Shown: positions 18,029 to 28,332 of the stretch, piece by piece
How positions within the stretch are numbered: position 1 is the first letter of the stretch
How the letters are laid out: every line of letters starts with the position of its first letter
Assembly: GCF_000423065.1 (NCBI RefSeq)
Contig: NZ_AUHG01000010.1
Location: forward strand, 868,001-932,000
Direction of reading: 5' to 3'
Length of the DNA: 64,000 nt
Source: Christiangramia echinicola DSM 19838
GTDB taxonomy: Bacteria > Bacteroidota > Bacteroidia > Flavobacteriales > Flavobacteriaceae
Made by a program: the position numbers and the translations under genes
Notes under the pieces: generated by a model
What the model was told of the DNA's origin: nothing
Databases searched by the model: none
Seen by the model: the letters and a program-made list of their open reading frames with translations, nothing else

Positions 18029-19843
18029 ATGTCTCATTACGAAGCACCTATACGAAAGCCTCTAGTTACCGGGAACAAAAGCTATCACGATGTGACTGTT
18101 GATGTTGCTGCTCCGGTTGAAGGAAGGGCTAATAAAACCTGGTGGATAGTTTTTGCTATCTCACTTGTTGCCTTTCTTTGGGGTGTTGGATGTATAGTTT
18201 ACACAATTTCTACAGGTATAGGTACCTGGGGATTAAATAAAACAGTAGGTTGGGCCTGGGATATTACCAACTTCGTATGGTGGGTAGGTATTGGTCACGC
18301 CGGTACCCTTATTTCTGCCGTATTACTTTTATTCCGCCAGAAGTGGAGAATGGCAATTAACAGGTCTGCAGAGGCTATGACCATTTTCTCTGTAATGCAG
18401 GCGGGTCTTTTCCCATTAATTCACATGGGGCGTCCATGGCTGGCATATTGGGTACTTCCAATTCCTAACCAGTTTGGATCTCTTTGGGTGAACTTTAACT
18501 CACCGCTTCTTTGGGATGTATTTGCGATCTCTACGTATCTTTCTGTTTCCCTTGTTTTCTGGTGGACAGGATTACTTCCAGATTTCGCGATGATTCGTGA
18601 TAGAGCAATTACGCCTTTTACAAAAAGAGTTTACGGAATATTATCATTTGGATGGAGTGGACGTGCTAAAGACTGGCAGCGTTTTGAAGAAGTATCTCTG
18701 GTTCTTGCAGGTCTAGCAACACCACTTGTACTTTCTGTACACACCATCGTATCTTTTGACTTCGCAACTTCGGTAATACCGGGATGGCATACCACCATTT
18801 TCCCTCCTTACTTCGTTGCGGGTGCGATCTTCTCTGGATTTGCCATGGTTAACACCCTGCTTATCATTATGAGAAAGGTTTCTAACCTTGAAGATTATAT
18901 TACTATTCAGCATATAGAATTGATGAACATTGTGATCATGATCACAGGTTCTATTGTTGGTACTGCATATATTACCGAGTTGGTTATCGCCTGGTACTCG
19001 GGAGTGGAATACGAACAGTATGCATTCCTTAACAGGGCTACCGGACCTTACTGGTGGGCATACTGGAGTATGATGACCTGTAACGTGTTCTCACCACAGT
19101 TCATGTGGTTCAAGAAACTACGTACAAGTATCATGTTCTCTTTCTTTATATCGATCGTTGTAAACATCGGGATGTGGTTTGAGCGTTTTGTAATTATCGT
19201 GACTTCACTTCACCGTGATTACCTTCCATCTTCATGGACGATGTTCTCGCCAACATTTGTAGATATTGGAATCTTCATTGGTACTATTGGATTCTTCTTT
19301 GTATTATTCCTTCTTTACGCACGTTCGTTCCCGGTGATCGCACAGGCTGAGGTGAAAACTATATTGAAGGCTTCCGGAGATAAGTATAAAAAATTAAGAG
19401 CTGAGCATGGTGATGATGCACTTCATTATGATCCTCAGGCAGTAGGTAGAGATCCTAAGATGAATGACGAAACCGGTATTCATAATAAGATTGAAGATAC
19501 TGAGCATACTACGAAAAATGAATCAGATCATGATCATGAGGATACTGTGAACGCAGACGGTATGGTTGTTTCAGAAGTGATGAAAGACCGTATTGATGAA
19601 ATGCTTGGTAGAATTGGAACTTACGATCCAGCTAAGCAGGATGCAGATGATCTTACGAAACTTAAGAATGTTGGACCATTATTACAGCAGCATTTGCACC
19701 AGGTTGGAATTTACCTTTTTGACCAGGTAAGTAAGTTGACAGAACAGGATTTTGAATTGCTTGATGAAGTGATCGAGAATTTCCCTATCGAAGCGAATAG
19801 AGAAGGATGGGTTGCTCAGGCTAACAAACTAAAAAATAAATAA
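18029..19843 (+). CDS. actC: Alternative complex III quinol-binding membrane subunit ActC, with a helix-hairpin-helix tail
   Basis: A 604-residue NrfD/PsrC-type membrane protein with about ten helices over residues 35-440, containing the quinol site of the complex. After the last helix there is a polar, His/Asp-rich linker (about 460-540). A compact C-terminal domain of about 65 residues follows (19646-19840), starting DDLTKLKNVGPLLQQHL. It resembles helix-hairpin-helix modules found at the ends of other Bacteroidota proteins. The tail should be cytoplasmic and is not needed for quinol oxidation in the core family. ActF is the paralogue further down the operon. Confidence 0.93.
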   Translation: MSHYEAPIRKPLVTGNKSYHDVTVDVAAPVEGRANKTWWIVFAISLVAFLWGVGCIVYTISTGIGTWGLNKTVGWAWDITNFVWWVGIGHAGTLISAVLLLFRQKWRMAINRSAEAMTIFSVMQAGLFPLIHMGRPWLAYWVLPIPNQFGSLWVNFNSPLLWDVFAISTYLSVSLVFWWTGLLPDFAMIRDRAITPFTKRVYGILSFGWSGRAKDWQRFEEVSLVLAGLATPLVLSVHTIVSFDFATSVIPGWHTTIFPPYFVAGAIFSGFAMVNTLLIIMRKVSNLEDYITIQHIELMNIVIMITGSIVGTAYITELVIAWYSGVEYEQYAFLNRATGPYWWAYWSMMTCNVFSPQFMWFKKLRTSIMFSFFISIVVNIGMWFERFVIIVTSLHRDYLPSSWTMFSPTFVDIGIFIGTIGFFFVLFLLYARSFPVIAQAEVKTILKASGDKYKKLRAEHGDDALHYDPQAVGRDPKMNDETGIHNKIEDTEHTTKNESDHDHEDTVNADGMVVSEVMKDRIDEMLGRIGTYDPAKQDADDLTKLKNVGPLLQQHLHQVGIYLFDQVSKLTEQDFELLDEVIENFPIEANREGWVAQANKLKNK

Positions 19844-19848
19844 TCAGG

Positions 19849-20370
19849 ATGGCATCTAAAGTATTACACGCTATTTACCGAGATGACGATCTGCTTTTAC
19901 AAGCTGTAAAGCAGATTCGTGAAGCACGCTATCATATTGGTGAGATTTATTGTCCATTCCCGGTTCACGGACTAGATAAGGCAATGGGGCTTGCTCCAAC
20001 CAGATTGGCCATCACTTCATTTATGTATGGTTTAGTTGGTCTATGTGTAGCAGTTGCAATGATGAATTTTATCATGATCGAAGACTGGCCACAGGATATT
20101 GGTGGTAAACCAAGTTTCAGTTTCATCCAGAACATGCCGGCATTTGTGCCTATTATGTTCGAATTAACTGTATTCTTTGCAGCTCACCTTATGGTAATTA
20201 CTTTTTATATGAGAAGTAGATTATGGCCATTCAAAAAAGCTGAAAATCCAGATGTAAGAACTACAGATGATGTTTTTCTTATGGAGGTAGATGCTGCCAA
20301 TCATAATATAGATGACCTAACGGACTTTTTATATAAGACCGGAGCATCTGAAATTAAATTAATAGAATAA
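19849..20370 (+). CDS. actD: Alternative complex III membrane subunit ActD (DUF3341)
   Basis: A 173-residue protein of the DUF3341 family. A soluble N-terminal part (HAIYRDDDLLLQAVKQIREA) is followed by two membrane helices (about 57-80 and 103-122) and a short C-terminal domain. ActD is a structural membrane subunit of the complex. It starts five bases after actC ends. Confidence 0.93.
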   Translation: MASKVLHAIYRDDDLLLQAVKQIREARYHIGEIYCPFPVHGLDKAMGLAPTRLAITSFMYGLVGLCVAVAMMNFIMIEDWPQDIGGKPSFSFIQNMPAFVPIMFELTVFFAAHLMVITFYMRSRLWPFKKAENPDVRTTDDVFLMEVDAANHNIDDLTDFLYKTGASEIKLIE

Positions 20371-20381
20371 TAATAGTGATA

Positions 20382-21083
20382 ATGAGAAGTTTATTCCATA
20401 AAACTATAGGATTTTGTTTGCTTGGCTTTGCAGTTGTATCCTGTCAGGACAAGGAAGATCCAAACTATCAGTACATGCCAGATATGTACGAATCTGTAGG
20501 TTACGAAACTTATGGTGAGTACGAGGTGTTCGAAAAAGGTCAGGAAGCTAAATTACCTGTAGAAGGTTCTATTCCGCGAGGATGGATGCCTTATGATTAT
20601 GAAAATAATGCACAGGGATATGAGGCAGCAAAAACTAATTTGAGCAATCCACTTCCTTATACCCAGGATAACCTGGCTGAAGGAAAATCACTTTATACTA
20701 TTTATTGTGCAGTTTGTCACGGAGATAAAGGTGATGGAAAGGGAATTTTGGTTGAAAGAGAAAAGATTCTTGGTATTCCATCTTATGATGATGCCGGTCG
20801 TGCAATTACAGAGGGTAGTACTTATCACGTAATGTATTACGGGATCAATAACATGGGTTCTTATGCTGCTCAAACTTCAATTAAAGAACGTTGGCAGATA
20901 GATCACTATGTGATGAGCCTTAAAGATAAGTTGGAAGGAAAGCCGGAAAGAGCTTACGAAGAAGAGACTGATGAACAGACTCAACTTCTTCCTTCAAGAG
21001 CCGATGCCAATATCTATGAAGATGCGGGTGATGTAGAAGATGAGCAGGCTACCGAGAACAACCAAACCGAAACTCAAGAATAA
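20382..21083 (+). CDS. actE: Alternative complex III mono-haem cytochrome c lipoprotein ActE
   Basis: A 233-residue lipoprotein starting MRSLFHKTIGF, with the lipobox VVSC before a charged segment. One haem c site, CAVCH, lies near residue 109. The acidic, Gln-rich tail ends NNQTETQE. ActE takes electrons from the iron-sulfur/haem wire to the oxidase. The ATG at 20382 gives a clean lipoprotein signal; an in-frame GTG six bases upstream is less likely. Confidence 0.92.
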   Translation: MRSLFHKTIGFCLLGFAVVSCQDKEDPNYQYMPDMYESVGYETYGEYEVFEKGQEAKLPVEGSIPRGWMPYDYENNAQGYEAAKTNLSNPLPYTQDNLAEGKSLYTIYCAVCHGDKGDGKGILVEREKILGIPSYDDAGRAITEGSTYHVMYYGINNMGSYAAQTSIKERWQIDHYVMSLKDKLEGKPERAYEEETDEQTQLLPSRADANIYEDAGDVEDEQATENNQTETQE

Positions 21084-21101
21084 AGATTTAGATCTATCGA
21101 T

Positions 21102-22493
21102 ATGTATACGCTATCCAGTAAATTAAAATTAACAGCATTCATATTTATGATTGTTGGCGCAATAGGTCTCATGTATGGATTCATCGCTGCACCGGAAACC
21201 GTAGAGGATGTCAAGGAAATGATGGCTTCTCATGGTGAACATGGAGAAGAACATGCTGGCGAAGAAACCGAAAAAGTGAATGTAGAGCAACTTCCTGGAG
21301 GGAACAATGCTGAAATGCATTCAGAATCATCTGCCACTGCAGATCATGGTGCCGAAGCTGGTCATGGAGAAGAAGCTTCTCATGACGATGAGCACTATGA
21401 GCATATTCTGCACCAGTTACAGAATAAGCCATGGGCTGCACTTTATGTTGCTGCTTTCTTTTTCTTTATGATTTCACTTGGAGTACTTGCTTTTTACGCA
21501 ATACAATATGCTGCTCAGGCAGGATGGTCTCCAGTACTTTTTAGAGTTATGGAAGCAATTACCGCATACTTATTGCCAGGAGGTATTATAGTATTTGTAT
21601 TATTAGTGCTTTCAGGACTTCATATGAACCATTTATTCGTCTGGATGGATCCTGAAGTAGTTGCACATGATGAAATTATTCAGAATAAGACAGCTTATTT
21701 AAATGTGCCTTTCTTCCTTATTAGAGCGGCTATTTATCTGGGTGGTTGGATATTCTTCAGACATCTGCTTAGAAAGAATTCTATCAAGATGGATGATGCG
21801 ACCGATAATAGAATTTTCAAAAAGAACTTTAAGCTTTCTGCAGGATTCCTGGTATTCTTTATCGTGACTGAATCTATGATGTCATGGGATTGGATAATGA
21901 GTTTAGATCCGCACTGGTTTAGTACATTATTTGGATGGTTCGTGTTTGCCAGCTTATTTGTTTCTGGTATTACAACAATTGCCATTATCAGTATATACCT
22001 TAAGTCAAGAGGATATCTTGAATTCGTGAATGACAGTCATATTCATGACCTTGCTAAGTTCATGTTCGGGATCAGTATTTTCTGGACCTACCTTTGGTTC
22101 TCACAGTTCATGCTTATCTGGTATTCAAATATCCCTGAAGAGGTAGTATACTTTATCCAGAGAATGGAAGATTATCAATTACCATTCTTCGGAATGTTGA
22201 TCACAAACTTCCTTTTCCCGGTATTACTATTAATGAATAGTGATTATAAGAGAGTGAACTGGTTTGTTATTATGACTGGTATTGTGATCTTATGTGGTCA
22301 TTACCTTAACGTTTACGTGATGGTGATGCCTGCAACTGTTGGAGAGTCATGGTTTATTGGAATTCCTGAAATTAGTGCCATGTTATTGTTTGGAGGCTTG
22401 TTTACCTTTGTTGTATTCAATTCGCTAACTAAGGCGCCGTTATTGGTTAAAGGGAATCCTTTTATCAAGGAAAGTAAGCATTACCATTATTAA
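21102..22493 (+). CDS. actF: Alternative complex III membrane subunit ActF
   Basis: A 463-residue polytopic protein with about ten helices, homologous to ActC. A first helix (about 8-28) is followed by a periplasmic His/Glu-rich insertion (residues about 30-105, many HGE/HDD units) that is unusual in composition. ActF forms the second half of the membrane module and is proposed to help couple quinol oxidation to charge movement. The insertion could bind metal, but that is only a suggestion from composition. Confidence 0.92.
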   Translation: MYTLSSKLKLTAFIFMIVGAIGLMYGFIAAPETVEDVKEMMASHGEHGEEHAGEETEKVNVEQLPGGNNAEMHSESSATADHGAEAGHGEEASHDDEHYEHILHQLQNKPWAALYVAAFFFFMISLGVLAFYAIQYAAQAGWSPVLFRVMEAITAYLLPGGIIVFVLLVLSGLHMNHLFVWMDPEVVAHDEIIQNKTAYLNVPFFLIRAAIYLGGWIFFRHLLRKNSIKMDDATDNRIFKKNFKLSAGFLVFFIVTESMMSWDWIMSLDPHWFSTLFGWFVFASLFVSGITTIAIISIYLKSRGYLEFVNDSHIHDLAKFMFGISIFWTYLWFSQFMLIWYSNIPEEVVYFIQRMEDYQLPFFGMLITNFLFPVLLLMNSDYKRVNWFVIMTGIVILCGHYLNVYVMVMPATVGESWFIGIPEISAMLLFGGLFTFVVFNSLTKAPLLVKGNPFIKESKHYHY

Positions 22494-22526
22494 TAAAGAT
22501 TGATTGTTTAAAGAAGAACTTATAAA

Positions 22527-23726
22527 ATGACCGTATTTTTAGTAATCATAGTACTAGCACTTCTGGCCGTTACAGGTTGGCAGATCTCTAAGATATTTCA
22601 GTTATCTAAGAGACCCGATGCCGATACTTCCCAGGTTGCAAATGATAAGGATAATCACCTGCATGGGATATTGATGTTGGCGTTCGTGATTTTCCTTTAT
22701 GTAATTACCGTTTACTGTTTCTGGGAGTATGGTAGATTCTATTTGCCTGAAGCAGCTTCTGAACATGGAGGGGAATATGATACTTTAATGTTCATCTCTA
22801 TTGGGTTGATCATGTTCGTACAGATCATCACCCAGGGATTATTACACTACTTCGCTTATAAATACAAAGGGAAGAAAACTCAAAAAGCATTATTCTATGC
22901 AGATAATGACAAGTTAGAGTTTATCTGGACCATTATTCCGGTAATTACCCTTGCAGGTCTGATTATCTACGGATTATTCACCTGGAGTGACATTATGAAT
23001 GTTAACGAAGATGAAGACCCTATGGTTATTGAACTTTATGCATACCAGTTCGACTGGAGAGCTAGATACTCTGGTGAAGACAATACTTTAGGTAAGGCGA
23101 ATGTTCGTTTTATTGAAGGTGTTAACCAGTTAGGTGTAGATGAATCTGATTCATACGGTAAAGATGATAAGATCGTAACCGAATTACATTTACCTGTCGG
23201 TCAGCCGGTACTATTTAAATTCCGTTCTCAGGATGTATTACATTCCGCTTATTTCCCATTCTTTAGAGCACAAATGAATGTTGTGCCTGGGATGATCACT
23301 CAATTTGGATTCACTCCAACTATCACTACTGAAGAGATGAGAGAAAGTGAGTACATGGTAGATAAAGTGAAGAGTGTGAATGAAGAGAGAAACGAAAAAA
23401 ATGAAGAATTGAGAGCTCAGGGAGAACCAACCCTTGATTCTTATGAATTCGACTATTTCTTACTTTGTAATAAGATATGTGGGCAGGCCCATTATAATAT
23501 GCAAATGAAGATCATAGTTGAGTCTGAAGAAGATTTCAATGCATGGTTAGAGGAGCAGCCTACTTTTGGCAGCACAATGGAAGAGAGTAGTGAAAATGTT
23601 GATAGACCTGAAGATACCGCTGGAGTTGGCACTCCTGAAAATATGGAAGGTAACGATGATGCAGAAGGAGAAAACGATACTGAAAATTCTTCTCAGGAAG
23701 TTGATGCAGTAGCAGTAGTAGAATAG
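22527..23726 (+). CDS. coxB: Cytochrome c oxidase subunit II
   Basis: A 399-residue subunit II with several N-terminal hydrophobic segments, more than the usual two, and a cupredoxin domain carrying the CuA site. The ligand motif is CNKICGQAHYNM (Cys314, Cys318, His322, Met325), with the partner histidine in DVLHSAYFP. There is no fused cytochrome c domain, in keeping with delivery of electrons by ActA/ActE. The last 50 residues are an acidic, low-complexity tail. It lies in the act operon between actF and cox1. Confidence 0.94.
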   Translation: MTVFLVIIVLALLAVTGWQISKIFQLSKRPDADTSQVANDKDNHLHGILMLAFVIFLYVITVYCFWEYGRFYLPEAASEHGGEYDTLMFISIGLIMFVQIITQGLLHYFAYKYKGKKTQKALFYADNDKLEFIWTIIPVITLAGLIIYGLFTWSDIMNVNEDEDPMVIELYAYQFDWRARYSGEDNTLGKANVRFIEGVNQLGVDESDSYGKDDKIVTELHLPVGQPVLFKFRSQDVLHSAYFPFFRAQMNVVPGMITQFGFTPTITTEEMRESEYMVDKVKSVNEERNEKNEELRAQGEPTLDSYEFDYFLLCNKICGQAHYNMQMKIIVESEEDFNAWLEEQPTFGSTMEESSENVDRPEDTAGVGTPENMEGNDDAEGENDTENSSQEVDAVAVVE

Positions 23727-23764
23727 TTAGATAAAGAACAATTTTAAGAAAAAGCATTAGAGAT

Positions 23765-25588
23765 ATGTCAGCAATTGCAACAGCACCGGCACACGATCAC
23801 CACGACGATCACGGACATCATCATAAAGAAACTTTTATAACGAAGTATATCTTTAGCCAGGATCATAAGATGATTGCCAAGCAATATCTTATTACCGGGT
23901 TAATTATGGGAGTTATTGGTATCGCTATGTCGATCCTATTCCGTATCCAGCTAGCCTGGCCAGAACAATCTTTCTGGGTTTTTGAAGCATTATTAGGTGA
24001 CAGATGGGCTCCAGACGGAGTAATGTCTCCAAGTATTTACCTTGCTTTGGTTACTATCCACGGTACCATCATGGTATTCTTTGTACTTACTGCTGGTTTA
24101 AGTGGTACGTTCTCAAACTTATTAATTCCGTTGCAAATTGGTGCACGTGATATGGCATCGGGATTCCTGAACATGGTTTCTTACTGGTTGTTTTTCTTAT
24201 CCAGTGTAATCATGCTTGCATCTCTATTCGTTGAGTCTGGACCTGCAATGGCCGGTTGGACGATCTATCCACCATTAAGTGCTTTACCAGAAGCTATTAG
24301 TGGTTCTGGAACAGGGATGACCCTTTGGTTAGTTTCAATGGCGATCTTTATTGCATCTTCATTATTAGGATCACTTAACTACATCGTTACTGTGATCAAC
24401 CTAAGAACAGAAGGGATGTCTATGACAAGACTTCCACTAACTATCTGGGCATTCTTTGTAACTGCTATAATTGGGGTTGTATCGTTCCCGGTACTACTTT
24501 CTGCAGCGCTGTTACTTATCATGGACCGTAGTTTTGGTACTTCATTCTTCCTTAGTGATATCTTTATCAAGGGAGAAGTATTAAGTCACCAGGGAGGTTC
24601 CCCTGTATTATTCGAACATTTATTCTGGTTCCTTGGTCACCCTGAGGTATATATTGTACTTCTACCAGCCCTTGGTATCACTTCAGAAATTATTGCTACT
24701 AACTCACGTAAGCCAATTTTTGGGTACCGTGCGATGGTTGCATCTATATTAGCGATCGCTTTCCTTTCAACAATTGTTTGGGGTCACCATATGTTTATCT
24801 CCGGTATGAACCCATTCCTTGGATCGGTATTTACCTTTACAACATTATTGATTGCGATACCTTCAGCGGTAAAAGCATTTAACTATATCACTACCTTATG
24901 GAAAGGTAATTTACAGATGAACCCGGGAATGTTATTCTCCATCGGTCTTGTATCTACTTTTATTACTGGTGGTCTTACAGGAATTATCCTTGGGGATTCT
25001 ACTTTAGATATTAACGTTCACGATACTTACTTTGTAGTAGCTCACTTCCACCTGGTAATGGGTATCTCTGCACTTTATGGATTATTTGCCGGTGTTTACC
25101 ATTGGTTCCCTAAGATGTTTGGTAGAATGATGAATAAGAATCTTGGTTACATCCACTTCTGGGTAACGGCGGTTGGTGCTTACGGAGTTTTCTTCCCAAT
25201 GCACTTTATTGGTATCGCCGGACTTCCAAGACGTTATTATACAAATACTAACTTCCCGTATTTTGATGATTATGCAGATGTGAATGTGATTATCACGGTT
25301 GCTGCAATTATCACGGCATTGATTCAGTTAGTATTCCTTTATAACTTCTTTGGTTCTATTTTCTTCGGAAAGAAAGCTGTTCAGAATCCATGGAAATCAA
25401 ATACTCTGGAATGGACTACTCCAGTAGAGCATGTCCACGGAAACTGGCCAGGTAAGATACCTTCTGTATATCGTTGGCCATATGATTATTCTAAGACCGG
25501 TGAAGATGGAGAGTATGTGATCAAAGGACAGGATTTTGTAACTCAAACCACACCTTTACAAGAAGGAGAAGAGGAGCTTAATCATTAA
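23765..25588 (+). CDS. coxA: Cytochrome c oxidase subunit I
   Basis: A 607-residue haem-copper oxidase subunit I with twelve membrane helices. Helix VI has GHPEVY, including the glutamate that marks A1-type oxidases, and the CuB and haem ligands WGHHMF and HDTYFVVAHFHLVMG are intact. The N-terminus is His-rich. It reduces oxygen to water and pumps protons. It is the last gene of the act-cox operon and is followed by a strong terminator. Subunits III and IV are encoded about 20 kb away (46-48 kb). Confidence 0.96.
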   Translation: MSAIATAPAHDHHDDHGHHHKETFITKYIFSQDHKMIAKQYLITGLIMGVIGIAMSILFRIQLAWPEQSFWVFEALLGDRWAPDGVMSPSIYLALVTIHGTIMVFFVLTAGLSGTFSNLLIPLQIGARDMASGFLNMVSYWLFFLSSVIMLASLFVESGPAMAGWTIYPPLSALPEAISGSGTGMTLWLVSMAIFIASSLLGSLNYIVTVINLRTEGMSMTRLPLTIWAFFVTAIIGVVSFPVLLSAALLLIMDRSFGTSFFLSDIFIKGEVLSHQGGSPVLFEHLFWFLGHPEVYIVLLPALGITSEIIATNSRKPIFGYRAMVASILAIAFLSTIVWGHHMFISGMNPFLGSVFTFTTLLIAIPSAVKAFNYITTLWKGNLQMNPGMLFSIGLVSTFITGGLTGIILGDSTLDINVHDTYFVVAHFHLVMGISALYGLFAGVYHWFPKMFGRMMNKNLGYIHFWVTAVGAYGVFFPMHFIGIAGLPRRYYTNTNFPYFDDYADVNVIITVAAIITALIQLVFLYNFFGSIFFGKKAVQNPWKSNTLEWTTPVEHVHGNWPGKIPSVYRWPYDYSKTGEDGEYVIKGQDFVTQTTPLQEGEEELNH

Positions 25589-25614
25589 GCAAGACCTTAA
25601 CATAAAAGATTTTC

Positions 25615-25647
25615 AAAAGCCTTTTCCCAATCGGAAGAGGCTTTTTT
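25615..25647 (+). terminator. Intrinsic terminator of the act-cox operon
   Basis: A 13-bp stem (25615-25627 with 25633-25645, one G-U pair) around the loop CAATC, followed by T residues. The ruvB -7 element begins four bases after it. Confidence 0.88.
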
Positions 25648-25650
25648 AAT

Positions 25651-25658
25651 TATCTTTG
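25651..25658 (+). promoter_or_regulatory. -7 promoter element of ruvB
   Basis: TATCTTTG matches TANNTTTG and lies 63 bases before ruvB. The position of the -33 element falls within the terminator stem. Confidence 0.5.
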
Positions 25659-25721
25659 AAAGTGAATTTTTACGGAGATCTCACCCTTTATTTCTTATAT
25701 TAATCCGGATAACAGAATTTT

Positions 25722-26747
25722 ATGATGAACGAAAACCTCGATGCCAGCGGAGAAAACTTTTCTCCGGAAGAATTTGACATAGAAAGAGCTTTAAGACCGC
25801 TTAGTTTTGATGATTTTGCGGGTCAGGAGCAAGTGTTGGAAAACCTTCAGATATTCGTTCAGGCAGCTAATTTACGAGGAGAGGCCTTAGATCATACATT
25901 GTTTCATGGTCCTCCTGGATTGGGTAAGACTACTCTGGCTCATATCCTGGCCAATGAGTTGAATGTAGGGATTAAGATAACCTCCGGTCCCGTTTTGGAT
26001 AAGCCCGGAGATCTCGCGGGATTACTTACAAATCTCGATGAAAGGGATATTCTTTTTATAGATGAGATTCACAGGTTAAGCCCTATAGTTGAAGAATATC
26101 TGTATTCGGCTATGGAGGATTATAGAATTGATATAATGATTGAGACCGGCCCGAATGCCAGAACCGTTCAAATCAATTTAAATCCATTTACACTTATCGG
26201 GGCTACCACAAGGTCTGGATTGCTTACAGCCCCCATGCGAGCGAGATTTGGTATCTCCAGTAGGCTACAATATTACACTACAGAGTTACTTTCCGGTATC
26301 GTGGAACGTAGTTCAGAAATTTTAAAAGTTCCAATCTCTCAAGATGCCGCTATAGAAATTGCCGGTAGAAGTAGAGGGACTCCTAGAATTGCCAATGCTT
26401 TACTGCGTAGAGTTAGAGATTTTGCTCAAATTAAGGGGAATGGAAAGATCGATATCGAAATTGCGAAATTTGGTCTTAAGGCTTTGAATGTTGATGCTCA
26501 TGGGCTGGATGAGATGGATAATAAGATCCTGGCTACAATAATAGATAAATTTAAAGGAGGTCCTGTTGGGATTACTACTCTGGCTACGGCAGTAAGTGAA
26601 AGCGCAGAAACTATTGAAGAGGTTTATGAGCCTTTTTTAATTCAGCAGGGATTTATTTACAGAACTCCACGAGGAAGGGAAGTTACCGAACATGCTTACA
26701 GGCATCTTGGCCGAACTAAAGGAAGCACACAAGGCGGATTGTTTTAG
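25722..26747 (+). CDS. ruvB: Holliday junction branch migration ATPase RuvB
   Basis: A 341-residue RuvB, the usual family length. Walker [10 protein letters not shown], Walker B LFIDEIHR, sensor 1 GATTRSG and the arginine-rich C-terminal winged helix ([14 protein letters not shown]) are all present. It drives branch migration with RuvA, which is encoded separately at 32897. An ATG three bases in is an equally possible start. Confidence 0.96.
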   Translation: MMNENLDASGENFSPEEFDIERALRPLSFDDFAGQEQVLENLQIFVQAANLRGEALDHTLFHGPPGLGKTTLAHILANELNVGIKITSGPVLDKPGDLAGLLTNLDERDILFIDEIHRLSPIVEEYLYSAMEDYRIDIMIETGPNARTVQINLNPFTLIGATTRSGLLTAPMRARFGISSRLQYYTTELLSGIVERSSEILKVPISQDAAIEIAGRSRGTPRIANALLRRVRDFAQIKGNGKIDIEIAKFGLKALNVDAHGLDEMDNKILATIIDKFKGGPVGITTLATAVSESAETIEEVYEPFLIQQGFIYRTPRGREVTEHAYRHLGRTKGSTQGGLF

Positions 26748-26994
26748 CTATCGACGTTTTTGTTTAAAAGAAGGCCTATTGAATTAAGTTTCTAACAGGA
26801 ATTAAATGATGGCGGTCATATATCTTGAAAAGCAAATCAATGGATGGTGGGGAAAAAAATGGGCTAAATGCAGGTGATTTTGATAGATTGCAAATTTTAT
26901 CGGAATGTCGAAACCCAACTAACTTAGATTATTGGCCAGATGAACTTAATTAATAATACTTCAACTGCACTCAGCACGATCAAACCATCAGATT

Positions 26995-28332
26995 TTGAAT
27001 AAAAAAGATAAAAAAATACCCGAAGTATCACTTTTAAAGTTTCTAAAACACTCTGCCAATATCTTAAAAAATCCGCTACCGTTTCATCATAACAATTTTG
27101 AAGAAAAAGGAGATACTTTCAGATTGAATATTGGTTTCAATAAATCAGTGATCTTTTCAAGAGATGCCGGTCTTGTGGAATATGTACTACAAAAAAACCA
27201 GAAGAATTATGTGAAATCTGAGATCCAGACCAGAGACCTGGTTAAGTACGTAGGTGAAGGATTGCTAACTTCAGAAGGTGAGCACTGGAAAAGACAGCGA
27301 AAATTAATTCAGCCTGCCTTCCATAAAAAGCAACTGGCTAATTTAATGGACGCTATCAAACAGGCAATTCTTCAGGAATATGAAAAGATTACTACAGAAG
27401 AAGAGATCGATATTTTTCCTATCTACAATGACCTTGCTTTTCAAACCGTAGTAAAGTCTCTCTTCAGCAGCGCCGCAAATCAGGAGGAGATCAACAGGTT
27501 GCAATATATTACAGAGGAGACGCAGAAAATGCTGGTTAAAGAACTTAGGCAGCCTTATTTAGGTTGGTGGTTCAAAGCTAGTGGTAAGATCGATGGATAT
27601 CTAAAGCTTACTGCTGAAGCAAGAAATATCTTAAAGAAGATGGTGCAGGAGCGTCGGGATTCAAAGGAGCGTTGCGATGATCTTCTGGATATGCTGCTGG
27701 AGGCAAAGTATGAAGACGGGAATTTCATGGACGAGGAGCAGCTTATTGATGAGATATTGATATTATTCACTGCAGGACATGAAACTACTTCTAATTCTCT
27801 CACTTTTACTGCTCAATTACTGGCTTTAAATCCGGAATGGCAGGAAAAGATCTATGCAGAAACGCTGAAATTAAAAAAGCAGACCGATGATTTAATGAGT
27901 TTTGTTACTCAGGCTCAGATCACGCAACAGGTTATAGAGGAATCCATGCGGTTATACCCGCCGGCATATTTTATAGACCGTGTAAACCTTGAAGCAGATG
28001 AATTTAATGGTTTGCATTTTGAGGCTGGCTCTAATTTATTATTCTCGCTGCACGAAGTACATCGTCATCCCGATCTATGGGACGATCCTGATGATTTTAA
28101 GCCTCAAAGGTTTGCAGAAGGTGGGAGGAAATATTCCTCACAATATTTTCCATTCGGGGCAGGACCAAGGAAGTGTATAGGGAATAATTTCGCCATGTTC
28201 GAGATGATCATTGCAGTCACCGAATTAGTAAATAGGTATAAGATCATTGCTGTAAATGAAGAAATTGATATTAAACCGCTAATTACTTTAAAGCCAAAGA
28301 ACGCGATCTTAAGATTTGAAAAGAGGATCTAA
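26995..28332 (+). CDS. Cytochrome P450
   Basis: A 445-residue soluble P450 with the I-helix motif AGHETT, the ExxR pair in EESMRLYPP, and the haem-binding loop [13 protein letters not shown], with Cys394 as thiolate ligand. The N-terminus has no membrane anchor. The substrate is unknown; similar marine flavobacterial P450s hydroxylate fatty acids or terpenoid compounds. Redox partners are not encoded nearby. The start is TTG at 26995 with no alternative ATG close by. The stop overlaps the queG start by one base (TAATG), suggesting coupled translation. Confidence 0.88.
   Translation: MNKKDKKIPEVSLLKFLKHSANILKNPLPFHHNNFEEKGDTFRLNIGFNKSVIFSRDAGLVEYVLQKNQKNYVKSEIQTRDLVKYVGEGLLTSEGEHWKRQRKLIQPAFHKKQLANLMDAIKQAILQEYEKITTEEEIDIFPIYNDLAFQTVVKSLFSSAANQEEINRLQYITEETQKMLVKELRQPYLGWWFKASGKIDGYLKLTAEARNILKKMVQERRDSKERCDDLLDMLLEAKYEDGNFMDEEQLIDEILILFTAGHETTSNSLTFTAQLLALNPEWQEKIYAETLKLKKQTDDLMSFVTQAQITQQVIEESMRLYPPAYFIDRVNLEADEFNGLHFEAGSNLLFSLHEVHRHPDLWDDPDDFKPQRFAEGGRKYSSQYFPFGAGPRKCIGNNFAMFEMIIAVTELVNRYKIIAVNEEIDIKPLITLKPKNAILRFEKRI

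Noticed and set aside
26809-26880. Short frame MAVIYLEKQ... between ruvB and the P450 gene
   Set aside because: Fewer than 25 codons, no promoter or family resemblance; likely chance.
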